Shown here: piece after piece, positions 17,163 to 24,902 of the stretch | Position numbering within the stretch: position 1 is the first letter of the stretch | Layout: each line of letters starts with the position of its first letter | Assembly (NCBI RefSeq): GCF_022627325.1 | Contig: NZ_JAETZZ010000016.1 | Coordinates: 62,001-126,000, forward strand | Length of the DNA stretch: 64,000 bases | Source: Pseudomonas putida | GTDB taxonomy: Bacteria; Pseudomonadota; Gammaproteobacteria; Pseudomonadales; Pseudomonadaceae | Direction of reading: 5' to 3' | The notes under the pieces: model-generated | Databases searched by the model: none | Seen by the model: only the letters and a program-made list of their open reading frames with translations | What the model was told of the DNA's origin: nothing | Program-made: the position numbers and the translations under genes

Positions 17163-17774
17163 GTTGTACTTGAGATAGTCGGCGATATTCGCCCGGTTCT
17201 TGTCGCTATACCGGTAGCAGTTCGATCGCGCCGGGATTCGCCGGTGCGTATAGGTTTCGCAGACCCAGCCGTTGAACTTCAGTTCGGCGTCTTCATGCGT
17301 GGCGGAAAGCAGATGGCCGATTTCATGGGCGGCGCTGCTGTACGCGGCCATTGAGGCGATGGCGGTGTTCTGTTTGAAGTAGGCCAGGCCCGCATTGTAG
17401 TTCAGCCCGCTGTGGTCATAGCTGTTTTGCGTCATCAGCAGGTGCTTGTGCATGAAAGAGAAGCGTTGGTCCGAGGTCAGTTCCTGCACGCCTTGGGTGA
17501 ATGCCTCAAGAATCTCGTTGGATGGCTTGCCTTGATAATCCATATCGGTGATGCCCGGAACGTTGCGTCGCAGGATCAGTTCCGTGGGGTGGGCGGTGAA
17601 ACTGCGCATCTCATCGATCCAGTGCTGAAAGTAATCCTTGTGCACTTGCTCGTCGCTGATGCTGGCCAGCTCGTCGTGAAGATAAACGGTCACGACCAGC
17701 GACTTGGCCGCTACGGCGCAAGGCAACTGCAGGGACAGCAGGAGGCTGAAAAGGAGGGTGAGGGTCTTGGGCAT
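17154..17774 (-). CDS. Small secreted metzincin-like zinc protease
   Basis: The start has CTGGAGAACC upstream. The 206-residue product has a signal peptide (residues 1-22, ending AVAA). Near the C-terminus H150-E151-I-G-H154-x5-H160 (HEIGHLLSATHE) is the extended zinc site of metzincin metalloproteases, with Ser where most have Gly at position 157. Two later cysteines (172 and 186) could form a disulfide. The protein is very short for a free metzincin and has no recognisable propeptide or targeting domain. It stands alone between a LysR gene and purE. The substrate is unknown, and a non-proteolytic role cannot be excluded. Confidence 0.75.
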   Translation of the reverse strand: MPKTLTLLFSLLLSLQLPCAVAAKSLVVTVYLHDELASISDEQVHKDYFQHWIDEMRSFTAHPTELILRRNVPGITDMDYQGKPSNEILEAFTQGVQELTSDQRFSFMHKHLLMTQNSYDHSGLNYNAGLAYFKQNTAIASMAAYSSAAHEIGHLLSATHEDAELKFNGWVCETYTHRRIPARSNCYRYSDKNRANIADYLKYNSH

Positions 17775-17922
17775 TACGGTTCTCCAGGTAGATCGAGTGG
17801 GTGGCCGCGATCGTCACCACCTGGCAGGCCGCTCGGCAGTCGGAAAAAGTTGTCCCACGAGACAGCTTGCCCTTTGATCCGACATGTGCTTGTGGGGGTG
17901 GGCGGGCCGACTTGAAATACGC

Positions 17923-17928
17923 TACAAT
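17923..17928 (+). promoter_or_regulatory. Candidate -10 element of the purEK promoter
   Basis: TACAAT is a strong sigma-70 -10 sequence 117 bp before purE. No good -35 sits at 16-18 bp spacing, so the assignment is tentative. A start near 17935 would place the hairpin at 17970 in the leader. Confidence 0.35.
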
Positions 17929-17969
17929 CCCGCGCCTTCGGCCAGCCTGGTCGATTCAGAATCCGTATG

Positions 17970-18006
17970 ACAAGCCACGCCGGTCCACCTGCGTGGCTTG
18001 TTGCTT
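17970..18006 (+). promoter_or_regulatory. Terminator-like hairpin in the purE leader (possible attenuator)
   Basis: A perfect 11-base-pair stem (ACAAGCCACGC / GCGTGGCTTGT) with a ten-base loop is followed by TGCTTTT. It ends 44 nt before the purE start codon and there is no gene directly upstream on this strand for it to terminate. It could therefore act as an attenuator for purEK, or end a short leader RNA. Confidence 0.5.
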
Positions 18007-18044
18007 TTAGCGCGCCAGAAGGCGCTTGCAGGAGAGGCTCGACG

Positions 18045-18536
18045 ATGAGTGCACTGGTTGGCGTGATCATGGGCTCCAAGTCCGATTGGTCCACCCTTAG
18101 CCACACCGCCGATATGCTGGAAAAACTCGGCATTCCCTACGAAGTGAAGGTGGTTTCCGCCCACCGCACCCCGGATCTGCTGTTCCAGTACGCCGAAGAG
18201 GCCGAAGGGCGTGGCATCGAGGTGATCATCGCTGGCGCGGGTGGCGCAGCGCACCTGCCAGGCATGTGCGCCGCCAAGACCCACCTGCCGGTGCTGGGTG
18301 TGCCGGTACAGTCGTCGATGCTGTCGGGTGTCGACTCGCTGCTGTCGATCGTCCAGATGCCTGCCGGTGTACCCGTTGCCACCCTGGCCATCGGCCGTGC
18401 CGGTGCGGTCAACGCCGCGCTGCTGTCGGCGAGCATCCTCGGCGCCAAATACCCGCACTATCACGCGGCGCTCAAGCAGTTCCGCACCGAGCAGACCGAC
18501 ACTGTGCTGGACAATCCAGACCCACGTCAGGCTTGA
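18045..18536 (+). CDS. purE: N5-carboxyaminoimidazole ribonucleotide mutase
   Basis: PurE converts N5-CAIR to CAIR in de novo purine synthesis. The ATG at 18045 follows GGAGAGG. The 163-residue protein carries the family motifs GVIMGSKSDW near the N-terminus, SAHRTPD with the catalytic histidine at about residue 44, and the GAGGAAHLPGM loop. purK follows 10 nt later, so the two consecutive steps are made as one unit. Confidence 0.97.
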   Translation: MSALVGVIMGSKSDWSTLSHTADMLEKLGIPYEVKVVSAHRTPDLLFQYAEEAEGRGIEVIIAGAGGAAHLPGMCAAKTHLPVLGVPVQSSMLSGVDSLLSIVQMPAGVPVATLAIGRAGAVNAALLSASILGAKYPHYHAALKQFRTEQTDTVLDNPDPRQA

Positions 18537-18546
18537 GGCTGAACCC

Positions 18547-19629
18547 ATGAAGATCGGTGTTATCGGTGGCGGCCAGCTGGGCCGCATGCTGGCTCTGGCG
18601 GGCACCCCGCTGGGCATGAACTTCGCCTTCCTCGACCCGGCGCCGGACGCCTGCGCTGCGGCTCTTGGCGAGCATCTGCGTGCCGACTACGGCGACCAGG
18701 ACCACCTGCGCCAGCTGGCGGACGAAGTCGACCTGGTGACCTTCGAGTTCGAAAGCGTCCCGGCCGAGACCGTCGCCTTCCTCTCGCAGTTCGTCCCGGT
18801 GTACCCGAGCGCCGAAGCGCTGCGCATTGCCCGCGACCGACTGTTCGAAAAGAGCATGTTCCGCGACTTGGGCATTCCCACCCCGGCCTTCGCCGATATT
18901 CTTTCCCAGGCCGACCTTGATGCAGCGGTGGCCAGCATCGGCCTGCCGGCCGTGCTCAAGACCCGGACCCTGGGCTACGACGGCAAGGGCCAGAAGGTTC
19001 TGCGCACCCCTGAGGATGTGCTAGGTACCTTTGCTGAGTTGGGCAGCGTGCCGTGCCTGCTGGAAGGCTTCGTGCCGTTCACCGGCGAAGTGTCCCTGGT
19101 GGCCGTGCGAGCACGCGATGGCGAAACCCGCTTCTACCCGTTGGTGCATAACACCCACGAGAGCGGCATCCTGCGCCTGTCCGTGGCAAGCCAGGCACAC
19201 CCGCTGCAGGCGCTGGCCGAAGACTACGTCGGCCGTGTGCTCAAGCAGCTGGACTATGTGGGTGTGATGGCCTTCGAGTTCTTCGAAGTCGACGGTGGCC
19301 TCAAGGCCAACGAGATTGCCCCGCGTGTGCACAACTCCGGGCACTGGACCATCGAAGGGGCCGAGTGCAGCCAGTTCGAAAACCACCTGCGCGCCGTCGC
19401 CGGCCTGCCGCTGGGTTCGACTGCCAAGGTAGGCGAGAGCGCCATGCTCAACTTCATCGGTGAGGTGCCGGCAGTGGACAAGGTCATCGCCATCGATGAC
19501 TGCCACCTGCATCACTATGGCAAGGCCTTCAAGGCCGGGCGCAAGGTCGGCCACGCCACCCTGCGTTGCCAGGATATGGCCACCCTCGAGCGCAAGATTG
19601 CCGAGGTAGAGGCCTTGATCAGCAACTGA
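18547..19629 (+). CDS. purK: N5-carboxyaminoimidazole ribonucleotide synthase
   Basis: PurK uses ATP and bicarbonate to carboxylate AIR to N5-CAIR, the substrate of PurE. The ATG at 18547 begins MKIGVIGGGQLGRML, the normal N-terminal nucleotide-fold motif. The 360-residue protein has an ATP-grasp domain with VLKTRTLGYDGKGQ and the metal-binding MAFEFFEVDGG and NEIAPRVHNSGHWT blocks. It is the second gene of purEK. Confidence 0.97.
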   Translation: MKIGVIGGGQLGRMLALAGTPLGMNFAFLDPAPDACAAALGEHLRADYGDQDHLRQLADEVDLVTFEFESVPAETVAFLSQFVPVYPSAEALRIARDRLFEKSMFRDLGIPTPAFADILSQADLDAAVASIGLPAVLKTRTLGYDGKGQKVLRTPEDVLGTFAELGSVPCLLEGFVPFTGEVSLVAVRARDGETRFYPLVHNTHESGILRLSVASQAHPLQALAEDYVGRVLKQLDYVGVMAFEFFEVDGGLKANEIAPRVHNSGHWTIEGAECSQFENHLRAVAGLPLGSTAKVGESAMLNFIGEVPAVDKVIAIDDCHLHHYGKAFKAGRKVGHATLRCQDMATLERKIAEVEALISN

Positions 19630-19737
19630 CAGGCCATCTGATCGAACTTCTGCAAGTGGTTCGCCCTCTGAAATGGCAACAAGCCAAAGCGCTGTCTAGG
19701 CTTTGGCTTGCTCCATCTTCACTGCAGAGGGATTGCC

Positions 19738-19983
19738 ATGGGCATCATTGGAACTATCTTCATCGGCCTGATCGTTGGCCTGCTGGCGCGCTTCATCAAG
19801 CCCGGCGACGACAGCATGGGCTGGATCATGACCATCCTGCTGGGTATTGCCGGCTCCTTGATCGCCACCTATGGCGGCCAGGCCCTGGGGATTTATCAGG
19901 CTGGGCAGGCAGCGGGCTTCTTCGGCGCGCTGGTCGGTGCCGTCATCCTTCTGGTTATCTTCGGCTTCATCAAGAAGCGCTGA
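19738..19983 (+). CDS. Small GlsB/YeaQ/YmgE-family membrane protein
   Basis: This 81-residue protein has three hydrophobic segments (about residues 2-19, 27-45 and 53-77) with conserved glycines, and the GLLARFIKPGDD motif of the transglycosylase-associated YeaQ family. The name is historical and no enzyme activity is established; members are often stress-induced. The start has GAGGGATTGCC upstream. A hairpin begins 12 nt past the stop. Confidence 0.88.
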   Translation: MGIIGTIFIGLIVGLLARFIKPGDDSMGWIMTILLGIAGSLIATYGGQALGIYQAGQAAGFFGALVGAVILLVIFGFIKKR

Positions 19984-19995
19984 ATACTGGTTAGA

Positions 19996-20027
19996 ATGCT
20001 CGGCAATTCATCCGATTTGCCGAGCAT
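19996..20027 (+). promoter_or_regulatory. Hairpin directly before the DUF3299-like gene
   Basis: An 11-base-pair perfect stem (ATGCTCGGCAA / TTGCCGAGCAT) with a ten-base loop ends 4 nt before the ATG at 20032. The only Shine-Dalgarno-like bases (CCGAG) lie inside the right arm, so folding would hide the start. It could alternatively end the upstream transcript, though it lacks a T-tract. Confidence 0.45.
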
Positions 20028-20031
20028 ATTC

Positions 20032-20565
20032 ATGCGTGCCTTTTTTCTCATCCCCATGCTTCTGGCCAGCGCCCTGGCCCATGCCGAGCTGCCTGAAACC
20101 GACTGGCTCGAACTGATGCCCAAGTCGGACCAGAAAGCCCTCGAGCAAATGCCAGAGATTGACCATAACTCGCCCGAGGCGATGGGTACCTTCACCGACA
20201 AGGGCGGCCTGAAGCAAAGCAAGGGCCTGCCAGCGGTGATGTATTCGACCAAGACCGTGGCCGCGATGAACGGCAAGGAAATTCGTCTCGGCGGTTACCC
20301 GGTGCCGCTTGAAAGCGATGCCAAGGGTAATAACACGCTGTTCTTCCTGGTGCCTTACCCGGGCGCCTGCATCCATGTACCGCCGCCGCCGCCCAACCAG
20401 CTGGTGCTGGTGCGCTATCCGAAGGGGTTGAAGATCGATGACATCTACACGCCGTTGTGGGTGAGCGGTACGTTGAAGGTTGAAAAGGTCAGCAACGACA
20501 TGGCCGATGCGGCGTATGCGCTGGACGCCGCGAAGGTGAGGGTGGTGCAGGACGCTGACCTGTGA
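20032..20565 (+). CDS. Periplasmic DUF3299-type protein
   Basis: The ATG at 20032 starts a signal peptide (FFLIPMLLASALAHA) followed by a ~160-residue periplasmic domain. The GYPVPLE and YPGACIHVPPPPPNQ stretches are typical of the DUF3299 family. The single Cys-His within GACIHVPPPPP could be a ligand site, but no activity is known. Length is 177. The ribosome site lies inside a hairpin. Some members occur near ABC export systems; here there is no such neighbour. Confidence 0.8.
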   Translation: MRAFFLIPMLLASALAHAELPETDWLELMPKSDQKALEQMPEIDHNSPEAMGTFTDKGGLKQSKGLPAVMYSTKTVAAMNGKEIRLGGYPVPLESDAKGNNTLFFLVPYPGACIHVPPPPPNQLVLVRYPKGLKIDDIYTPLWVSGTLKVEKVSNDMADAAYALDAAKVRVVQDADL

Positions 20566-20567
20566 AG

Positions 20568-20663
20568 GGGCTGCTTCGCAGCCCATCGTGAAACAAGGCC
20601 GCTCAGGCGTGTGCGGCCTGCGTAGCAGGAGCTTCGTATCGCGAAAGGACCGCAAAACGGTCC
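20568..20663. repeat. Cluster of short GC-rich inverted repeats between convergent genes
   Basis: GGGCTGC-TTC-GCAGCCC (20568-20584) and GGACCG-CAAAA-CGGTCC (20647-20663) flank a stretch resembling the scattered REP-type intergenic sequences of P. putida. They lie between two converging genes and may terminate both. Confidence 0.45.
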
Positions 20664-20674
20664 CGGCAGTGGAA

Positions 20675-21571
20675 TCAAAGCCCTTCGCTGCCAATCGCCA
20701 CGTGCAGGGCATGAACCGCCCCAGGCTTCAACTCCACCACATCGTCCCAGACATTCGCCGTTTCGATGCACAGCATTCGCTGCCAGCCATCATCGGCCAT
20801 GTCAGGCAATGCCTGGGCTCTGTCGGTCCAAGGGTTCCAGATCACCGCTGAACGTGAACCACGGCTGTTCAGGGTAATGCGCCGATTCCAGTGCGGATCA
20901 ACAATGCTCAGTTGCCCAGGCGTATTCAGGTAGATGCGATCGGTCTCACCGGCAAACGTCAGCGCACCCTGTTGCTGGCGCTGCTCCCAGTCAGCCAGGG
21001 TCTCGATGTAGTCCAGCCCTTCGACACCCTCGACCCGCGCCTCACGCACATCGCTGACGGCAAAGTAGCTGTGCAGGGCCTGGCTGATGGTGACTGAGCT
21101 GTTGCCCCTGTTACGGCTGGTCAGGGTCAGCTCAAGCGCATCACCCATGACGATCAGCAGTTTCAGCTCGACGTCATGCGGCCAGTGCGGCAGATCGCCC
21201 TGGGCTTCTGGCAGTTCGAATTCGATGCGCAGCGCGCTGGCCGCCTCTTCGATGGCCAACAGTTTCCAGTCACGCGTGCGGGCCAGGCCATGGGCCGGCG
21301 CCTGCGTGCCATGGAACATGCCTTGAACAGCTTCGGGGTTGCGCTGCAGGTTGCCGAACCACGGCCAGCACACCGGCACACCTGCGCGCACCGACTTGCC
21401 CTGGCGGAATATGGCCTGGTCACTCAGCCACAGCAGCGGCGGCTCGCCAACGTGCTGGTAGCTGAGGATCTGCGCACCCTGTTGGGCGATCAGTAGTTCG
21501 GCACGGTCGCTGGTGATACGCCAGCAGTTGAGTTCGCCGTGTTGCTCGTTTACGACCTGGTAGGTAGCCAT
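20675..21571 (-). CDS. D-hexose-6-phosphate mutarotase / aldose-1-epimerase family (YeaD type)
   Basis: The ATG at 21571 gives 298 residues and the N-terminus MATYQVVNEQHGELN. The galactose-mutarotase-like beta fold is indicated by GAQILSYQ, RAGVPVCWPWFGN and AHGLARTRDW, where the histidine is a likely catalytic residue, and by NPWTDRA near the C-terminus. Such enzymes interconvert the anomers of glucose-6-phosphate or related sugars. The next gene on this strand starts 71 nt beyond its start, so the two may form a short unit. Confidence 0.88.
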   Translation of the reverse strand: MATYQVVNEQHGELNCWRITSDRAELLIAQQGAQILSYQHVGEPPLLWLSDQAIFRQGKSVRAGVPVCWPWFGNLQRNPEAVQGMFHGTQAPAHGLARTRDWKLLAIEEAASALRIEFELPEAQGDLPHWPHDVELKLLIVMGDALELTLTSRNRGNSSVTISQALHSYFAVSDVREARVEGVEGLDYIETLADWEQRQQQGALTFAGETDRIYLNTPGQLSIVDPHWNRRITLNSRGSRSAVIWNPWTDRAQALPDMADDGWQRMLCIETANVWDDVVELKPGAVHALHVAIGSEGL

Positions 21572-21642
21572 TGCGCTTGTCTCATTGATTGCCTGTGGGC
21601 CTTCGACCCGCTGCCTTGCAATGAGTTTACCGCTCGCGTGGC

Positions 21643-22041
21643 TTAGCGACGAGGCACTGAACGGGTGCGGCCGCTGCCATCGATGGCGACGAAGACGAAC
21701 ACTGCTTCCGTGACTTTGCGCCATTCGCTCGACAGCGGGTCGTCGCTCCACACTTCGACCATCATCTGGATCGAGCTGCGGCCGATTTCCAGCGTCTGGG
21801 TATAGAACGACAGTTGTGCGCCCACGGCCACTGGCACCAGGAAGGCCATACGGTCAATGGCGACCGTTGCCACCCGGCCACCCGCGACGCGGCTCGCCAT
21901 GGCAGTGCCTGCCAGGTCCATCTGGGCGACCAGCCAGCCGCCAAAGATATCGCCAAAACCGTTGGTTTCGCGGGGCAACGCAGTGATTTGCAGGGCCAGG
22001 TCGCCTTGCGGGATAGGATCTTCTTGTTCGAGCTCAATCAT
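21643..22041 (-). CDS. Acyl-CoA thioesterase, hotdog fold (YciA type)
   Basis: The ATG at 22041 gives a 132-residue protein, the normal length. The motif TNGFGDIFGGWLVAQMDLAG contains the catalytic aspartate and the helix of the hotdog fold, and VAIDRMAFLVPV is also typical. Such enzymes hydrolyse medium and long acyl-CoA to free acid and CoA in the cytoplasm. It lies upstream of the mutarotase gene on the same strand. Confidence 0.9.
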   Translation of the reverse strand: MIELEQEDPIPQGDLALQITALPRETNGFGDIFGGWLVAQMDLAGTAMASRVAGGRVATVAIDRMAFLVPVAVGAQLSFYTQTLEIGRSSIQMMVEVWSDDPLSSEWRKVTEAVFVFVAIDGSGRTRSVPRR

Positions 22042-22397
22042 GCGGTGGGGCCTCTGACCCGTGACGCTTTCGTTGGTGTGGCGCAAAGGCCGAGTAAACG
22101 ATTCAGCTTGAAACATACTACGCCGATTTCGTTTCGCTGGACGGCCGTAGGGAAACTCTGCGAAACCGCCTGACATAAAGACCGGCGTTTTCGCACAACA
22201 TCCCATCGTGGCGGCAACGTTTTCCTACGAACGGGCAGTATATATAGCCAAACGCTCAGCGACGACCGTGCAGTCATGAATATCTGTATGGATTTTGTAT
22301 CGCTTTCAGCAGGCCCCGGCAATTTGCTATCTTCGCCTGTCACCGCCAGAAGCCGCGTGCCAAGCGGCCTGCATGCCCTACAAGAGAAGAACAAGCA
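22042..22397. other. Gene-free stretch between divergent thioesterase and MHS transporter genes
   Basis: About 355 bases with no reading frame that looks real. It must hold promoters for both directions. An AT-rich patch (CAGTATATATAGCC) near 22240 and ATGAATATC repeats near 22275 are the only notable features. I see no stable hairpin. Confidence 0.5.
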
Positions 22398-23687
22398 ATG
22401 ACCTCCGTGCCGAGCAGTATCGAGCAGCCCTCGCGGCCGCTGACCCGCAGTGACTACAAGACCCTCTCACTGTCCGCGCTAGGCGGAGCCCTAGAGTTCT
22501 ACGACTTCATCATTTTCGTGTTTTTCGCCACTGTGGTCGGCAAGCTGTTCTTTCCGGCCGACATGCCCGAGTGGCTGCGCCTGATGCAGACCTTCGGCAT
22601 TTTCGCCGCCGGCTACCTGGCCAGGCCCCTGGGCGGCATCATCATGGCCCACTTCGGCGACCTGCTTGGGCGCAAGAAGATGTTCACCCTGAGCATTTTC
22701 ATGATGGCCCTGCCAACGCTGATCATGGGCCTGCTGCCCACCTATGCCCAGATTGGCCTGTGGGCACCGATCCTGCTGCTGCTGATGCGCGTGATACAGG
22801 GGGCAGCGATCGGGGGTGAAGTGCCTGGCGCCTGGGTGTTCGTGTCCGAGCATGTGCCTGCACGCAACACCGGCTATGCCTGCGGCACCCTGACCGCCGG
22901 CCTGACCGCTGGCATTCTGCTTGGCTCGCTGGTGGCAACGCTGATCAACACGGTTTACAGCGTTGAAGAAGTCGCCGACTACGCCTGGCGTATCCCTTTC
23001 CTGCTTGGCGGCGTATTCGGCCTGTTTTCGGTGTACCTGCGCCGCTGGCTGCATGAAACCCCGGTATTCGCTGAGATGCAGCAACGCAAGGCACTGGCCG
23101 AAGAGCTGCCGCTGCGCGCGGTGCTGCGTGATCACCGTGGCCCGATCATCCTGTCGATGCTGCTGACCTGGATGCTTTCTGCCGGCATCGTAGTGGTCAT
23201 CCTGATGACACCGGCGCTGTTGCAGAGCATCTACCACATCAGCCCCACCGACTCGCTCAAGGCCAACAGCCTGGCGATCGTGCTGCTCAGCCTTGGCTGC
23301 ATCGGCTCCGGCAGCCTGGCCGACCGCTTTGGTGCAGGCCGCGTGTTCGTCATCGGCAGCCTGCTGCTGCTGGTGACGTCCTGGACCTTCTACCACAGCC
23401 TGCCGACCCACCCGCAGCTGCTGTTCCCACTGTATGCCATCACCGGCCTGTGCGTGGGGGTGATCGGCGCGGTGCCCTATGTGATGGTCAAGGCGTTCCC
23501 GGCGGCGGTGCGCTTCAGTGGCCTCTCGTTCTCCTACAACGTGGCCTACGCCATCTTTGGCGGCTTGACGCCGATGGTGGTGACCGCACTGCTCAAGGTG
23601 AGCCCAATGGCGCCTGCCTATTATGTAGCGGGTCTGTGTGCAGTTGGTCTGATCGTGGGCATTTACCTGGTCGCTAACAGGCGCTGA
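22398..23687 (+). CDS. MFS transporter, metabolite:H+ symporter (MHS) subfamily
   Basis: The start has AAGAGAAGAAC upstream. The 429-residue protein has twelve membrane helices. The family motifs are GALEFYDFIIFVFFA in helix 1, the loop GDLLGRKKMF between helices 2 and 3, and IQGAAIGGEVPGAWVF in helix 4; these resemble citrate, proline/betaine and alpha-ketoglutarate symporters. It probably imports an organic acid or amino-acid-like compound with protons. The substrate cannot be told. It is followed by a long inverted repeat. Confidence 0.92.
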   Translation: MTSVPSSIEQPSRPLTRSDYKTLSLSALGGALEFYDFIIFVFFATVVGKLFFPADMPEWLRLMQTFGIFAAGYLARPLGGIIMAHFGDLLGRKKMFTLSIFMMALPTLIMGLLPTYAQIGLWAPILLLLMRVIQGAAIGGEVPGAWVFVSEHVPARNTGYACGTLTAGLTAGILLGSLVATLINTVYSVEEVADYAWRIPFLLGGVFGLFSVYLRRWLHETPVFAEMQQRKALAEELPLRAVLRDHRGPIILSMLLTWMLSAGIVVVILMTPALLQSIYHISPTDSLKANSLAIVLLSLGCIGSGSLADRFGAGRVFVIGSLLLLVTSWTFYHSLPTHPQLLFPLYAITGLCVGVIGAVPYVMVKAFPAAVRFSGLSFSYNVAYAIFGGLTPMVVTALLKVSPMAPAYYVAGLCAVGLIVGIYLVANRR

Positions 23688-23721
23688 TCGGCTGGCCCTC
23701 ACCGGCTTTATCGTCGGCAAG

Positions 23722-23778
23722 GTGACTCCCACATGTACAGCACAGTTTCAGTAACGGTGCTGTACATGTGGGCGTCAC
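23722..23778. repeat. 22-bp near-perfect inverted repeat with 13-base loop
   Basis: Arms 23722-23743 and 23757-23778 pair over 22 positions with a single mismatch; the core is CCCACATGTACAGCAC / GTGCTGTACATGTGGG. No T-tract follows, so it is not a standard terminator. It begins 35 nt past the transporter stop and marks the left border of the low-GC island. Confidence 0.85.
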
Positions 23779-23782
23779 AGCC

Positions 23783-24032
23783 TTATTCAAAATCTAAAAG
23801 CTTTACCCAGCCCGCCATGCAGGCCTCAGTGGCGCTTGCCCTTGCCAGGGCGTTCAGCGCGCCCTGTAAATAGGCCTCTTGTATCATTGCTTCCTTCAAA
23901 TTATGCGGGATGTTTCCTATCGGCAAAAATTTAAGCCAAGGCGTCTTTGTACCATTCTGCAAATTGGAAACTTCCGCCCGTAGAGAGATATGTAGTGCAG
24001 TTGCCCGACATCAAATGGGCAACTTGAGCCAT
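23783..24032 (-). pseudogene. Possible frameshifted small gene on the minus strand
   Basis: On the minus strand an ATG at 24032 opens 33 codons (MAQVAHLMSGNC... ending EWYKDALA at a TAA at 23933). The reading then appears to continue in another frame to a stop at 23783, through LKFLPIGNIPHNLKEA and QGALNALARASATEACMAGW. Joined, they would give about 80 residues with normal composition. Neither part has a clear ribosome site. This may be one small broken gene or chance. Confidence 0.3.
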
Positions 24033-24060
24033 GCAGATAAGGAGACTCTGTATGGCTCAA
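24000..24060. promoter_or_regulatory. Two stacked inverted repeats around the start of the bacteriocin remnant
   Basis: GTTGCCC (24000-24006) pairs with GGGCAAC (24017-24023). Directly adjacent, TTGAGCCAT (24024-24032) pairs with ATGGCTCAA (24052-24060), which is itself the start of the gene. The Shine-Dalgarno AAGGAG lies in the loop of the second hairpin. The arrangement suggests control of translation or an operator. Confidence 0.5.
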
Positions 24061-24900
24061 AACACACTGAACGATAATTCAACGGGTGATGTTGTCATCA
24101 CTCCCGGCTCGTGCCGAGGCATTGGCGCTTGCGCATCACCAGCGGGTTGGTACGTACAGCCAGGCACATGAAGGTCGACGTGCGCAGCTTGATGCTCACT
24201 TCGCAAAACAGTCGAGAGGCCTGGCACAGGCGCTTCAGGATGAGCTCGTGTAGCCTTGGCGTTCGACGCCGCGATTGTGGAAGGCCAGCCCCCGCGCACC
24301 TGGACGCCACTGGTGGCACCTGGATCGGAGATACTGGGACCGACGCCTTTGCCCGAGGCTCCGTTACTGCCGGGCATTCTTCCGGGGACGTCGACTGTTC
24401 CAGTGGGGCCAAGTCTTGAAATACTTCCAGGCGAGAATCCTGGAGAGACAGGGGCCATAATTCCTGGGTTCGGTGGAGAGGACGATCTACCAGCGCCGGG
24501 CCTGGTTAATAACGAGCCAGCAGAAGAGACTGAAACTGGAGCGTATGGTGATTTGGAGCGCAGAAGTATAAGAGACGATATGGATGTTGATCATATACCT
24601 GCTCAAGGCGCGATAAAACTTTGGCTTGAGAATAATGTTCCGTATTTGTCACCCTATCAAGTCAGAGCGCTTACCAGGCGAGCCCCTGCTGTCGTTATCC
24701 CTACACATGTGCATAGGCGGTACAGTGAGACATAGGGTGGACGGAACACCAAAGCGAAGCAAAAGCTAGACGCTGCTGACCTGTTTGAGGCTGTGCGTAG
24801 CAACGTCGATGCGCTAAGGCCAGGTCTTCCGACTGAGCGAGTTGAAGGAATCAAGGCGGAGCTTACTTATTTGCTTAAAAAATTTATTGAAATGGTGTGA
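24052..24900 (+). pseudogene. Degraded S-type-pyocin-like bacteriocin gene
   Basis: The ATG at 24052 has AAGGAG at ideal spacing and starts MAQNTLNDNSTGDVVIT. Coding sense then moves to a second frame (24089-24253; AEALALAHHQRVGTYSQAHE and QSRGLAQALQDELV, a charged helical segment) and back to the first from about 24250 (ALAFDAAIVEGQPPRTWTPL). This leads into a Pro/Gly-rich stretch like the end of a Pyocin_S translocation domain and a C-terminal toxin domain with DDMDVDHIPAQGAIK. An in-frame TAG at 24733-24735 cuts that domain at RRYSET; open frame resumes for 54 codons (GGRNTKAKQKLDAADL) and ends at 24900. With two frameshifts and one amber stop, and only ~280 codons, the toxin is probably dead. 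GC is lower than in flanking genes. Confidence 0.65.
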
Positions 24901-24902
24901 TC

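Noticed and set aside
24111..24419. 102-codon frame inside the bacteriocin remnant
   Set aside because: Its translation is Arg/Ser-rich and unlike a domain; the other two frames carry the recognisable segments.
24733..24735. Amber stop read as pyrrolysine or programmed read-through
   Set aside because: No pyrrolysine system is known in Pseudomonas and the same gene has frameshifts as well; simple decay explains all three.
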